Shown: positions 33,661-45,822, counted from the stretch's first letter. The stretch is DNA of 64,000 nucleotides from Lumbricus rubellus (GCA_945859605.1 OX243820.1:33593813-33657812); one strand, 5' to 3'. Notes: generated by a model not told the origin, from the letters alone. Program-made: numbers and translations.

Positions 33661-35138
33661 TGTGGTTTTTGACTTTTGTGGGTGCTGAAAAATTCTCGGA
33701 GGCTTACGTTAGGCCTACATTATAGGACCTACATTATTACATCGAAAACTCCTTTTGAAGCAAACAATAAGTCCATAAAGCCATTTTAAAACGTCATTCA
33801 TGTCGAATCATGTGCAGCTGGAAAAATTCCTTAAAATAAGTCCTGGTCTTAAGTATTCTAAAATGTTCTATAGGCGCTCTAAAAACAAAGCAAACAAAGT
33901 CAATTTCTAACTCAAAGTTAGCAAGTAGGAATAAACGCCCCAAGTATATCGAGGTTAGTTTGCAAAAATAAAATACACGCGAAAGAAGTTTTTTAAAACT
34001 TTTTCAGCAGAGGGGATAGGCCTACTACGTTTCGGGTGGATGCTCTATTTCGTGACACCGGCATTATGCATCGTAACAGTTTAAAATGCCAATCTTTAAT
34101 TTGAAAACGTTTTCATTCCAATTTGAACTACCAGAGTAAACTTGAAAGTCAATTTTCTCAAAACAGCAAAATCGACGATGAACCACTTTTGAAGCAGAGG
34201 GCTCATAATATTACTGTCACTTTTTCACGATGTTGCACACCGATGCCGTTTCCTGGTGGTGTGTTGCCAGTTGTCTTTTTACACTTGTTGCATGCACCCT
34301 GGAGCCTAAGAGCACCAGCGGCAAACAAAGTGCCAGACTAGGACGGATATAGTGACGAAGGCGACGCCTGCGGCACAACAATAAAGAAAAGTCGCCCATC
34401 TAAAACGCAGTCAATCAATCAATCAATCAATATCAATCAATCAAAATATTTTATTTTTGCAGCCCAATCAGCGAAATCAAGTTTAACTTACATATCACTG
34501 TAACATGAATAGGCCTACACTAAAGGAAGCCCTATAAACGGTACCGTAATAAACATTAGGGCTACAGCGTAGTCCTATTATTATTGAGCACGATGTTTTA
34601 CTTTACATAGGCCGATGCGATTGTCTATTTCCAAAATAAATTATTTTAAGAATGATATTTTAAAATATGTTATGACTTATGATGCACAATAAAAATAATT
34701 TAATTATTTAAAAGATAAATTATTCGTCGACTTTCTTCACAATAATTATTATAGTAATCGCAATGCATTCGTTAAGGAAACACGCGGTTTACGCCAGCGT
34801 CGCTAGGAGCGCAACATTCCACGGACGGCCATCGGACTCTATTCTTCTGGTAAAGGGGGTGTACTTAACAAGAAACCAGTCCTGTGTATAAACCATCGAC
34901 GTCGATGGTATAATTCAGTGTGAGGTGGTTGACACCGTCCCAAACCACCCCGTGGTAACTCTAATGTGTAGCCTATGATAAAATAGAATATCAGTAATCT
35001 ACAGAGAATTGACGAATTGAGTCCAGGTGACAATTCGAGAGATTGAGGTCATTATAAATATTCGGTATTACAGATCACGTTATAAACTCCTTTTAAACTC
35101 GAACCCTCAACGCAGTGTGACAGATAAATAATTCTTAC

Positions 35139-35346
35139 ATTGGTGTGAATTCCTTGCAGTCGTTATTCGGACAGGAACATGCGCTGAGGTCAGGGTATAT
35201 GTCAGATATGTCGAGGCTGCTGTCCCCGCAACAGTATCTGTGAGTCAAGTTACCACAACAGTATGCAGAACATCTCGGTCCATTCTCCCAATCGCCATCA
35301 GAGTTGCAGTAGTCCGAACAGTAAGTGGAGGTCGGGTTTGCCGTAA
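35139..35346 (-). CDS. Gene B exon 2, Cys-rich domain
   Basis: 208 bases, acceptor TATTTAG, donor AT|GTAAGA. The cysteine pattern is fully kept, so this exon by itself still looks functional. Confidence 0.75.
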
Positions 35347-35639
35347 CTAAATACTCAGACAAAAATCATTTTTGCTTTATTGGCTTGTACTGATTGTATT
35401 TTTGGCTTTTTACATTGTAGTGTATACAATCATCGTAGTTATAAACTCAGAAACTCAACGGCGTAGCTATATATAGCATTTCATGGGCCCGTGTGCAGAG
35501 GTCCCGCATGTGTCCCTGTATGACCTTGTAAGGCTGGTATACCTTTAATTTAGTTCGTGCGATCAAGATCACCAAAAAACCAATCAATGGCATTTGCTAT
35601 TAGTCCTAACATGTGTAGGCCCTAATACAACTCACAGAA

Positions 35640-35825
35640 TAAGCATGAATGCTGCATGAAGGAGACATAAAGTAATTATCTTCTTCTTTCTTCTCTTCCG
35701 TCGTTGATATGATGATGAGGCCTTTACGAAATTTCTCCAAACTTCTCTGCTCCTGATTTGTTTCTCTGATCTCGGCTAAGCTGGTGCTTTTCTCCTTCAG
35801 ATATTCCTTGATGTTATCCATCGAA
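35640..35825 (-). pseudogene. LINE ORF2 C-terminal fragment
   Basis: The minus strand reads RGRRRKTSMDNIKEYLKEK and continues STSLAEIRETNQ. This is the RGRP-like, (W/M)xDNIKxDL pattern at the C-terminus of many LINE ORF2 proteins. It lies in intron 1 of gene B. Confidence 0.6.
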
Positions 35826-36299
35826 GTCTTCCTCCGTCTCCCTCTGCTTATATGAGTAATTATAAGTAACTGCAGTTATTTCTCAGTCGAATTTCAAATC
35901 TATCAGGTTGCAGACTAGCTTGTCCGCTTATTATAAAATTATTAGTGTGTATGATAAGGTTCACTTAAAGGTTAAAACAATGTCATGGCACCATCGAGTT
36001 TTTTCTAGGCTTTTGATTTTGTAAAAAAATGTCAATCATCTATTAATTCTGGTTCGTGATTTGTAATTTGCTCACCAAAAACACGATAAAAAAAGACACG
36101 ATCATCAATGTTTCATAGCACCCAAATAAGTTTTGCAATATTCTCTGCAAGTGCAAAAAATAGGGTCAAATACGGGTATCCTATCAGCAGGGCGGATTTC
36201 GACTGAGAGATGAGAGGACTTGAGAGCAGAATGGGAGTTGTACAAAAATAAAGAGTTAAGCTATAGGCCCCTAAAGTCTTGTTGGGTTATATATACAAT

Positions 36300-36535
36300 A
36301 CGGAGGCGGCAGAGAAACTGAATTGGTCACATCACGAGCAGTGACACCATAGTACGAGACATCATCGAGGGAAGAATGGAGGGAAAAAAGTCAAGAGGAA
36401 GACCAAGAACAACGCTACTGGACTGGATGATGACAAAGGACGGTTACAGAGGGCTAAAGATGGATGCACAGAACAGATATGCGTGGCGTCATTGGACATA
36501 ATTATGAACCTGCCTGACGGCAGAGAACTAAACAA
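36300..36535 (+). pseudogene. LINE ORF2 C-terminal fragment
   Basis: The plus strand reads [20 protein letters not shown], then [17 protein letters not shown]. This is the WxGH...G(K/R)xxRGRP...W pattern of LINE ORF2 ends. The same family contributes 38096-38206 in the opposite orientation. Confidence 0.68.
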
Positions 36536-36629
36536 GAAGAAGACTGTACGATAATATGAAACCTAGGCATATAGGTTTGACATGAGAATCTATTTGATTT
36601 TCGATTTGATTTCTTTGTAAATTACTCAC

Positions 36630-36702
36630 ATTGTTCGGAACTGTAGCCGATCAGAGATGCCAGGATGAGAGAAAGAGTGAACGCGAATCTTGTAAATGCC
36701 AT
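36630..36702 (-). CDS. Gene B exon 1, signal peptide
   Basis: 73 bases from the second of two adjacent ATG codons, donor AAT|GTGAGT. The hydrophobic core is well preserved. Confidence 0.7.
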
Positions 36703-36732
36703 CATTGTCTTCAAATCTTTTCTAGGGGTCGC

Positions 36733-36785
36733 CGTTGCTTATTGACAAACGCTGATATTGCTTATATTGACGAACCCAATACTTC
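36733..36785 (-). repeat. Remnant of the 22-bp minisatellite upstream of gene B
   Basis: TTGCTTATTGACAAACGCTG and TTGCTTATATTGACGAACCC are two units of the repeat found at genes A and C, starting about 31 bases 5' of the gene B start codon. Confidence 0.8.
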
Positions 36786-36879
36786 ATTCCGCGAGAAAGC
36801 TGAAGAAACGAAATTAATCGGCGTTTCTGGTTAGTTAAAGTCGGTAGGCCTATTAATGTGGAGTAAATGTTTAGTTAAG

Positions 36880-37839
36880 TACAAGGTGGCTCAATAAAAA
36901 TGTTTCACTGAATAAAATGCAATATCTTCGCTGAAGGTTTCACGTAAAACGTTTCATGTTTGCAAAGGTTACAGCTGTTTAAACTTTCAATTCCGTATTT
37001 TTTAAATTTCCGCCTAAAAATGAACGTCTAATGTAGATTTCCATGTCAAATAATAACCTTTTCACTACAACCTCAGAATTCAGTTTTACAGTTTATCGTA
37101 AGGTATGATTGGATTGTCAAATGCCTGCTTTAACACGAGCTCGAATTCATTATAGGCTACATGTAGCTCATGTCCTGCGGAAACTGGTCCCACGTTAGCA
37201 GCAAGACTTCCTTCAGCTAGCCATTGTTTTCGAACTTCCTTTTTGGTCAGACCAAACGACCACTTCTCGCCTCTCTGCCAATGTAATTATGATCTGACCT
37301 CCGTTACATAAACACATTTTGCAGATAATCTTCATTGAGCTCAGGCTCCACTTTCACTTGGTAGGCTATTTTGCAACGATCCCGCGATGTCCCAGTATCT
37401 GTTCACGAACTCCTATTTTATATGGTTTTATCATTTGCAAAAACTTTCCCATGACGTTCAGGAAAGGATTTACAAATTGAGACCTTAATATATAAAATAT
37501 CGCCAAATACTAAGAGCTTGCTTCACAAAAACTTATTTACAGCTCTTAGTGCGGTCGTATGCCATCACCATCATTTTGTGTGTTGTAATTTGCAATTTTT
37601 TAAAAAGAAACCCCATGTATTGGGACGTGATTATGCGGAAATTTAAAAAAATGGGAAAAGGTTTTTGGACAGCTGCTGTAACTTCTAAAGTAATGCAAAT
37701 TCATTATTGAGATTTTCAAGGATTGCTGACAACTCTCTCCTCTATGAACCCTGATTTGTTTTCATAGAACAATCTTGATTGGTTGCGGAAAAATTGTATT
37801 TTTGCTGGTGGGGCATTTTTTTTATTGAGCCACCCTGTA
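36880..37839. mobile_element. Tc1/mariner-type element, non-autonomous or decayed
   Basis: The left end CAAGGTGGCTCAATAAAAAT and the reverse complement of the right end, CAGGGTGGCTCAATAAAAAA, match, and TA flanks each side. The interior shows no readable transposase. Part of it (about 37236-37590) is repeated in diverged form at about 43218-43600. Confidence 0.75.
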
Positions 37840-38095
37840 GGTCATATCTGACGTACGTGTATCACTTGATTACCTTGCTTGACAACCAATATTTATCCGG
37901 ACTATGATGCATCCGAGAAAAGTCATCCGTAAGCGATTGTGTTTTTATCGATAGACCTGAGGGTCTACTGCACTTGGCACGCCTAGGTCTACTGTTTAAT
38001 AACACACTTATAGTCGATAATATGCCCACAACGTGAGCATAAGATTGCAAATATGCATAGTGATAGATTAACAATCCGTTAAACCGTATCTTTAT

Positions 38096-38206
38096 TTATC
38101 TGCCCTCAGGCAGGTTCACGAGTATGTCCATCTGCGTCTCCCTCTGTTCCAATATGCCTTCCTTTGTCATCATCCAGTCCAGTCCAGGAACACCATCGAA
38201 GGGAGC
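38096..38206 (-). pseudogene. LINE 3'-end fragment
   Basis: The reverse complement contains CTGGATGATGACAAAGGA and AACCTGCCTGAGGGCAGA, matching the LINE end at about 36420-36530. A terminal-repeat element is inserted at its edge. Confidence 0.65.
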
Positions 38207-38215
38207 CCTGAGGGT

Positions 38216-40138
38216 CAGTGTTTAATCTAGACGTCTCTGGGGGGGAAAGTTCCCCCCCCAGGATTGACATTTCCCCCCCCAGAAAAATTTGACAAAATGA
38301 TATTATTTTTTTACTGTTTTCACGAAGTGTTATAATATAGTGATATTATTTACTATTATATGATTATAACGACATTATTTACTAATATAATATATGATAC
38401 TATCATGTTGCAATGAGTAGGCTATAACTTACTGTATATATTATATAAACACTATTTTTGCCTAACTAAAAACAGAGATGACATCCCTCCAGAAAAATTT
38501 GGCAAAATGATAATAGTTTTTAGCTGCTGCTTACATCATCGCATTACATTAACTGTTACAATACAATACACGTAGTATTATTTACTATTATATGGCTATA
38601 GTAATTATTTACTATTATAATATATGACACAATCCTGCTAAAATGAGTGTTAAGATGACACCTTAAAATGCTGTCATTGCAATGTGGAAATTCAAAAAGT
38701 TTCTGATAAAGTTCTGAACAAATAAAGGTATTTTGTTAAGATGACACCATAAAATGCTGCCATTGCAATGTGGAAATTCAAAAAGTTTCTGATAAGGCTC
38801 TGAACAAATACAGGTATTTTGTTAAGATGACACCTTAAAATACTGCCATTGCAATGTGGAAATTCAAAAAATTTCTGATGAGGCTCTGAACAAGTACAGG
38901 TATTTTGTTAAGATGACACCATAAAATGCTACCATTGCAATGTGGAAACTCAAAAAATTTCTGACGAGGCTCTGAAAAAGTACAGGTATTTTGTTAAGAT
39001 GACACCCTAAAATGCCACCATTGCAATGTGGAAATTCAAAAAGTTTCTGATGAGGCTCAGAACAAATAAAGGTATTTTGTTAAGATGACACCATAAAATG
39101 CTGCCATTGCAATGTGGAAATTCAAAAAGTTTCTGATAAGGCTCTGAACAAGTACAGGTATTTTGTTAAGATGACACCTTAAAATACTGCCATTGCAATG
39201 TGGAAATTCAAAAAATTTCTGATGAGGCTCTGAACAAGTACAGGTATTTTGTTAAGATGACACCATAAAATGCTACCATTGCAATGTGGAAACTCAAAAA
39301 ATTTCTGACGAAGCTCTGAAAAAGTACAGGTATTTTGTTAAGATGACACCCTAAAATGCCACCATTGCAATGTGGAAATTCAAAAAGTTTCTGATGAGGC
39401 TCTGAAAAAATACAGGTATTTTGTTAAGATGACACCATAAAATGCTACCATTGCAATGTGGAAATTCAAAAAGTTTCTGATAAGGCTCTGAACAAATAAA
39501 GGTATTTTGTTAAGATGACACCATAAAATGCTGCCATTGCAATGTGGAAATTCAAAAAGTTTCTGATAAGGCTCTGAACAAATACAGGTATTTTGTTAAG
39601 ATGACACCTTAAAATACTGCCATTGCAATGTGGAAATTCAAAAAGTTTCTGATAAGGCTCTGAACAAATACAGGTATTTTGTTAAGATGACACCTTAAAA
39701 TACTGCCATTGCAATGTGGAAATTCAAAAAATTTCTGATGAGGCTCTGAACAAGTACAGGTATTTTGTTAAGATGACACCATAAAATGCTACCATTGCAA
39801 TGTGGAAACTCAAAAAATTTCTGACGAGGCTCTGAAAAAGTACAGGTATTTTGTTAAGATGACACCATAAAATGCCACCATTGCAATGTGGAAATTCAAA
39901 AAGTTTCTGATGAGGCTCTGAAAAAAATACAGGTATTTTGTTAAGATGACACCATAAAATGCTGCCATTGCAATGTGAAAATTCAAAAAGTTTCTGATGG
40001 GTGAGGGGAACACCCCCTCCCCATACCCCTCCCCCTTACGGGTCTCGGCGCTACGCGCCTCACGAGCGTCGCTCGATTGTCTCCCCCCCCAGAAACCTGA
40101 ATTCTCCCCCCAGCGGAGGGGGACTAGATTAAACACTG
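38216..40138. mobile_element. 1.9-kb terminal-inverted-repeat element with internal tandem array
   Basis: The ends are CAGTGTTTAATCTAG and its exact reverse complement. CCTGAGGGT at 38207-38215 and 40139-40147 is a perfect 9-bp duplication. C- and G-runs next to both ends recall the hAT elements nearby, but nine rather than eight bases are duplicated (one may be chance). Most of the element is an array of 86-bp units (38649-40000). No transposase is visible, so it is non-autonomous; the superfamily is uncertain (hAT or Mutator-like). Confidence 0.85.
38649..40000. repeat. 86-bp tandem array, about 16 units, with four-unit higher order
   Basis: GTTAAGATGACACC starts at 38649, 38735, 38821, 38907 and 38993 and so on, exactly 86 apart in the left part. 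The words after it (ATAAAATGCTGCC, TTAAAATACTGCC, ATAAAATGCTACC, CTAAAATGCCACC) come in that order at least twice, which shows duplication in blocks of four. Confidence 0.93.
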
Positions 40139-40149
40139 CCTGAGGGTGT

Positions 40150-40600
40150 TATCGGAAAGAAGCCTGGAGTAGGGCCAAGAGGTTCACATAATGTTTCGAG
40201 GATTATGAGAAGGCGTTTGACAGAATAGAGACTGGGAAAACTGATGAATGCACTTAGACGAAGGGGTATTATACGTGTAGATTGGAGAGACAGGAGGTTT
40301 ATAGGAAACCTATAATACATGAATCAAACAGTGATGGTAAGAATATAATGGGAGTGCCCAGGGGAAGGAGTAATAGGTAGAGGAATGAGGCAAGGGTGCC
40401 TACTATCACCACTTCTCTTCAACATAGTATATGTACACAGAAGAACTAAAACAAAAGGCAATGGAACAGACAGGAGATGGTATAAAAGTGGAATACTCAT
40501 AAAGCCCTAAAATTTGCTGACGGCCAAGCAATGCTGGCGACTACGAGGATGGACTGAGAAATTGATGGATCAACTAAACATGACCTCAATAAAATACACC
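40150..40600 (+). pseudogene. LINE reverse transcriptase fragment
   Basis: In shifting frames, the plus strand reads FEDYEKAFDRIE, then a GMRQGCLLSPLLFNIVY block, then KFADGQAMLATT. The last corresponds to the F-A-D-D catalytic box with the second Asp changed to Gly. Frameshifts and the changed catalytic residue show a dead copy. It flanks the 38216-40138 insertion. Confidence 0.75.
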
Positions 40601-41174
40601 ATAAAGACAAATATCGGAAAAATTATGAGAATCGGCGGGGACTTGGGCGGAGACATGCTGGGAACGAAAGAGTGGTCGAAGGAAGGACGCGAGAATTTGG
40701 GCGGACGAATGGCTGAGTCGCCGACGAAATTATTCATCTTTTTGCCAACCAAAATTTCTGACGACCTTTCTTAATCGTTCGGCCGAAATCTCCAAAAAAG
40801 CCATTTTCTCTGCCCCCCCAAAATTGATGACTTTTTAAAAGTCATTTCTTCGATAATCTCTTTTGTTGACATTGTAACGTCACCGTTGTGTTCATGACGT
40901 AGGCTATCCACTATTGGGGGGGGGGTTGGACCAAGTGCATAGACTGTCCCCCGCCACATTCATTGAGGGGAACCATCCCCCTGTTTCCCCCTAAGTCTCT
41001 GTCAATGATTATGAGGATAAGTGGACGAGAGGAGGAGACAGCAATGATAACGAACACGAGTTGTTCAAATCGGAAACAGTACTGTTATGACTGTGACAGG
41101 TGTATAGACCACGCCTACCGCGGCACGTACGAATGCCAGTCTGGACATGTGCATTGCATTGTGCAAGGTAGCAG

Positions 41175-41390
41175 GAAATCCTGAGTGGCCGAGTGGGTTG
41201 GTAGCCCGCTCGCCACGCCGGCGGCCCGGGTTCGATTCCCGGTCGGTCGGTTTATCAGAGATTAATTTCTCGGAACGTCACTGCGGGTGGTTCGGTCGCA
41301 ATATAAACGTGGAGTGCGAGTTTGCACTATGCCTCCGACACTAATCATCTTCGATATGAAAAAGTGTCGTTAAGCTCTAAGTGCAAGATA
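41175..41390 (+). mobile_element. tRNA-derived SINE
   Basis: TGGCCGAGTGG at 41186-41196 fits the RNA polymerase III A box and GGTTCGATTCC at 41229-41239 is a perfect B box. The DNA between them does not make a convincing anticodon arm, and non-tRNA sequence follows to about 41390. A SINE head is therefore more likely than a working tRNA gene. 40600-41170 holds poly-C-flanked, hAT-like debris without a clear end. Confidence 0.7.
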
Positions 41391-41457
41391 GCACGCGGCA
41401 TTCCGTAGTCAGGCGCTGAGAGGATAGCTTAACAATGTTAGATCTTATAGCCTACAC

Positions 41458-42732
41458 CAGCGGTTCTCAACCTGTGGGTCGCGACCCCCACGGGGGTCGC
41501 CTGACGATTTGCCAGGGGTCGCCTGGACCCTTCAAAATTTGTACAAAATGTACTAGAAATTTCAACGATAATTATTATACACCATAGCAACTTAAAATAA
41601 TTTTTACTCGTGCTTCTGCTAAGATTCATTCGTTAGATTGCAACAACTAATTTTTTATTTTGCCATTATTAGTTTTAAATTGCAAATTCCACTTCAACCA
41701 TTCTGTAAAAAAATGAAACAATATTCGGCTTGCTCAAAGAATGGAGACCGAGCTGCTTAGCCTATATCTCCCAATATAATTAAGTCATAAAATAATATAT
41801 CATGCAGATCATCAATTTCTACAGTGCTGCTCGCTGTTTATCCATAGGCCTAATGAGCAAATTTGCTAAGATGCCAGCTTAGAACTCGATCATTGCATCT
41901 GCAAATGTAAACAAGCGGGGGGGATTATTTATTAAAAACCTAAACCACGTCTCTATATAAGCACTGAAACCCTTAACAATTTTTTTAATATGACAGCTTG
42001 AATTGTTAATGTTGCAGTTTATGTGCAGATCCAAATAATTGCAAGAAATTGGGAGGCGACACTCTTAAGTCTTAAACCATGACTAACAGCGTTGAAAAAA
42101 TTAGCAATTTTATTAAGCTGACAGGCTAAAGTGCAGTCTTTAGCCTACAGTTGGGAAGCTTCAAAAAATTTAAACAATAGGAAGAATTTCTTATGACATT
42201 TACTAACGTCTTGAGTCTTATCTTTCAGCACTGAAATTATGAGACATTTGGTTGAGATGGCAACTTTAAATGCGACCACAGCAGTGTGGAAATTCGATTT
42301 TTTAAAGAATGGGTCAGGACAATTTCTAAGTCTTAAACCACGGCTATTAGCACTGAAATGATGAGCAATTTTGCTAAAATGGAAGCTTAAAATGCCACCA
42401 TTGCAATGTGAATTTTTTTAATCGATAACCGGGAATATCCAAACCCTTACTCTGATGAATGGATTTATGAAACTTCCAACTTCACACTAACGAATAGGCC
42501 TAGGCTAGATTGCTCTCATAATTGCATGCAAGAGCCAAGAAGCCTCGAGCACACAATATAGCCACAAGTAGTTTTCAAATTATGAAGACAGTGAAAATGC
42601 ATAAACAACGGACAATGGTAGTATCAAAATGCAGTGAAGGAAGGGTAACTCGATCAATTTTTGGCTGGGGGTCGTCACAACTCTTGGTATGTCAAAAAGG
42701 GGTCGCCGCACAAAAAAGGTTGAGAACCGCTG
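41458..42732. mobile_element. hAT element, non-autonomous, 1.3 kb
   Basis: The left end CAGCGGTTCTCAACCTGTGG and the right end GGTTGAGAACCGCTG are inverted copies. GCCTACAC flanks both sides (41450-41457, 42733-42740). CAGCGGTTCTCAACC ends with GGGTCGC runs are typical of a hAT family also common in vertebrates. The interior has diverged repeats resembling the 86-bp unit at 38649. Confidence 0.88.
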
Positions 42733-43199
42733 GCCTACACGTTTCTAGTACCATAGCTTATCTTAGTTTAGTAATAAACGTATCGGTAGGCCTACATTAC
42801 GACTCTGTTGTATTTACGTTACAATGACGAAGATCAACTCTATTTGGGACGGATAGCACAACACCGGACATCGTAGAAATCGAAGGAGAAAATCTACTAT
42901 AAATAGCAGTGGAGAGCAACAACAGAAGAAAAGATGAAGAATCAACCTTGCCCTGCGAGCAAGCACGCGCACCATCTTGCTGGAAAATAAAGCCAGATGT
43001 AGGGCCTAATGTTGAAACATAGGCTAGGCCTGCCTGCAGTCTTCAATAAATCTGGGTAAGAGAGTTCAACGATAAGTTTGATATTAAATTTTAGCCGGCC
43101 GAATAGGCTGAAGTTGCGGTCTTTATTGCAGCCGTAACACATGCCAGCTGATCTGATGCTGAAACCATAATGTGCTTTGCAACTTGACCCTTTCGACTA

Positions 43200-43610
43200 G
43201 CCTACCAAACGAATTTCGTGAACATCGCGCTTTTTTCCGTCAGACCACACGACCACTTCCTGCCTCTCTTCCGACAAAGACCGATATCTGACCTCCGTCA
43301 CATAAACACGTTTACAGATAGCCTTCATTGTGTTCAGACTCCATTTCTCACTTGGTATTTTGCTATGATCACGCGATGCGCCAGTCTCTGTTCACGCAAC
43401 GTTCGAGTTTTAAAGGTTTTGAGATTATGATTACGAGTTCTCACTTTATCTTCCGCAGAAACTTTGCCCATGACGTTTAGTAGTGAATTCGCGAATTGAG
43501 ACCTTAATCTATAAAATATCACCAAAATACTAACAGCTTGCTTCATAAACTGCTTCTTTAGAGCTCTTAGTGAGGTCTTGTGACATCATAATCATTTTGT
43601 GTGTTGTAAT
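43200..43610. repeat. Diverged copy of the interior of the 36880-37839 element
   Basis: GACCACTTCCTGCCTCTCT, CTGACCTCCGTCACATAAAC and GAATTGAGACCTTAATCTAT all have close counterparts at 37258-37500. No terminal repeats are seen here. Confidence 0.65.
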
Positions 43611-43724
43611 TAACCAATTCCTGAGTCGCTGAGTTTTCTTTTAAAAAGTCGCTATGTAAAAATATAATTACCTTGTAAATAAAATTCCTACAGTTTTCAC
43701 ATTAAATGCTGTATTAATTAGTCT

Positions 43725-43730
43725 TTTATT
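43725..43730 (-). terminator. Probable polyadenylation signal of gene C
   Basis: AATAAA on the minus strand about 170 bases after the stop codon of gene C, in a T-rich context on the plus strand. The equivalent position in gene D also has AATAAA (56846-56841). Confidence 0.5.
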
Positions 43731-43899
43731 TTGATTTTTTTTATTAGCTTTATGCATTAGAATAATTTACATCAACATTATTATGCAAAATTTAATGTGT
43801 CTGTATTTAATTGACATACTAATTACCACATTCTTCAGACTATAATTATTTTTACTGGCCTATTAATAATTATTGGCCTACGACTAGCTTTGCTATTTT

Positions 43900-44216
43900 T
43901 CAGGCCTCTTCGAGCGTTGTAGAAGCGTAGGACGGTGGAGGAGCGTCGTTGCTCAACTGTTCGCTAGATGGCGAGGCTACTACATCGCATTCGGCAGGTG
44001 GCGCACTTATATCCTGCGTGCTTTCGGTGAGTTCGAAAGGTCCATCGTAGCCTCTGGTTGCGTTGACAATATCTTCATACTTTGGAAGATCTTGCGTCAC
44101 AGTCTCGTAGCTAGGAGGTTCCATTTGGTAAGTGAAGTCTACGTCTAAATGCTGATTCGCGTTACGGTTCACATCAACGGAAAGCGTCGTTGTTGATTCC
44201 GTGGATGTAGCACCCG
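43900..44216 (-). CDS. Gene C exon 4, PPxY tail
   Basis: 317 bases, acceptor TTTTTAG, stop TGA at 43902-43900. Nearly identical to the tails of A and D over the PPSYETV...LPKYEDIV core. Confidence 0.85.
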
Positions 44217-45777
44217 CTAAAAATATCATCAATATATAGGCCTACTCCTGATTAATGATTAGCCTATAGGCCTACATGTAGGCCTAGGTCTGCTCAAATT
44301 CAAATCAGGTGGACTTGAATGACTATCGGTATGAGAATTGTAGAAAAATAACTGAAGATCGGACTATGATCTGCGTGAAATTGGGGTGTGAAAAACAGAC
44401 TTTACTATGGGGCCCTAAGAAAGACTAGGGGTTGAACTTAAACCAGTGGTGTAGTGGGGGGGAACGCGGAGGAACGCCGTTCCCCCACTTTTTTCCAGGA
44501 ATAATGGAATATTAATAATAATACTACTAATAATAACTTATTATAAAGAGCGTTCCCCCACTTCATTTTTTAGGACTACACTACTGACTTAAACCCCTCA
44601 ACCCCCACCCCGCAATTCTCACCCTGATGACTATGGCCGCCGCCAATAACCGTTAACGCTAGATATTAAGGTTAATTACAAAACAGTGAGCTGTAGGCCT
44701 ACAGCCAACTGTAGAAGTCAGAACAATTCTTCTTCTACCAGAAAGATTTATCTAATGCAAATTCTAGTCTTTAAGTAGGCTACTCCCATGATCCCATCAT
44801 TGTCGTGGTGGTGGTTCATAGCCATACGATACGGGAATTCGGGAGTTCGGGAAAACAGTTTGAGCTATGCACCTCTTACTCCAATGTAGGCCTACAGGTG
44901 TCCGTGAAACTAGAATAACAGAAATTTCGTGAGCAATATCCGCGCACTGTAGTACTGTACCATAATGTAGGCCTATAGCTTCTGAACTGTTGCAAAGTAT
45001 AGGCTAATGATGTTTTAAATTCATACGTTAGGCCTAGTGGAATTTTCAAATTGCTTCAAGGTAAGAACTCGTTCCACGTTGAACAATGGTGCTATTAGCG
45101 CGACGTGTATTGCAGGCTGTCTGTTCTGTTAGCAGTTATGATTTGTCTTCTGCCATTTGCGTTCTTGTGAATTGTTTCAATCGCATAACTGTACACTTTA
45201 ACCGGTTGCGGTCTGTCAACCGGGTTGTTTCAGTAAAGAATATAATTATTATTAGAAATCGACTCGATCTCTAGTTTGGCGCTAGAGAAATAGCCGAGAG
45301 ATTAGTATACAGACAAAGATAAAGATCATCAAAACATGCATATTCAGTGTAGGCTACTGTTATATGCATGTGAAACATGGACGCTACGCAAACATGACAA
45401 AGACAGGCTATTAGCATTCGAGATGAGGTGCTACAGAAGGACACTACGCATCAGTTGGCAGCAGAAGATAACGAACAAGGAGGTACGCATAAGAGTGAAA
45501 AACACCAGAAACATCATACAGCAAATAATGGAAAGGAAGCTCAATTTCTTCGGACATGTATGCAGGATGAACAACAACCGACTAGTAAAGCAGACCATAT
45601 TTGGAATGATCGACGGTACGGGAATCAGAGGAAGACCAAGTAGAGAATGGTTGGACGATGTCCGGGATTGGTGTGGTATGGACATACACGGACTCAGCCT
45701 TATAGCACAGGAAAAGAGTAAATGGAGAAAAACAGTGAAACTTGCGATTGACACCAACGGGTGTTGAACCCACGGAC

Positions 45778-45822
<45 letters not shown>

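Larger units (their letters stand above)
34229..36702 (-). pseudogene. Shisa-like gene B, frameshifted and lacking its tail exon
   Basis: Exon 1 is 36702-36630 (MAFTRFAFTLSLILASLIGY; a second ATG lies directly upstream at 36705). Exon 2 is 35346-35139, with YCSDYC, AYCCG and RYCCG. Exon 3 is about 34399-34229. In exon 3 the frame WATFLYCCAAGVAFVTISVL runs into TAG just after the membrane span; shifting by one base restores CNKCKKTTGN and GNGIGVQH, so there has been a one-base indel. The exon is four bases longer than in gene A, consistent with that. No PPxY tail exon is found between 31880 and 34200. I infer a decaying copy. A short secreted or membrane-anchored product is possible but unlikely. 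Confidence 0.75.

Noticed and set aside
31880..34200. A PPxY tail exon for gene B
   Set aside because: No sequence like CTAGGAGGTTCCATTTGG (the minus-strand tail core seen in A, C and D) is present; only LINE debris and a MITE.
40963..41184. Cys-rich frame (YCYDCDRCIDHAYRG) as another Shisa-like or zinc-binding exon
   Set aside because: Plus strand, wrong cysteine spacing (no CC pairs), no splice borders, and it runs into the SINE.
41186..41250. A genuine tRNA gene
   Set aside because: A and B boxes are good, but I could not pair a normal anticodon arm and acceptor stem, and non-tRNA sequence follows as in a SINE.
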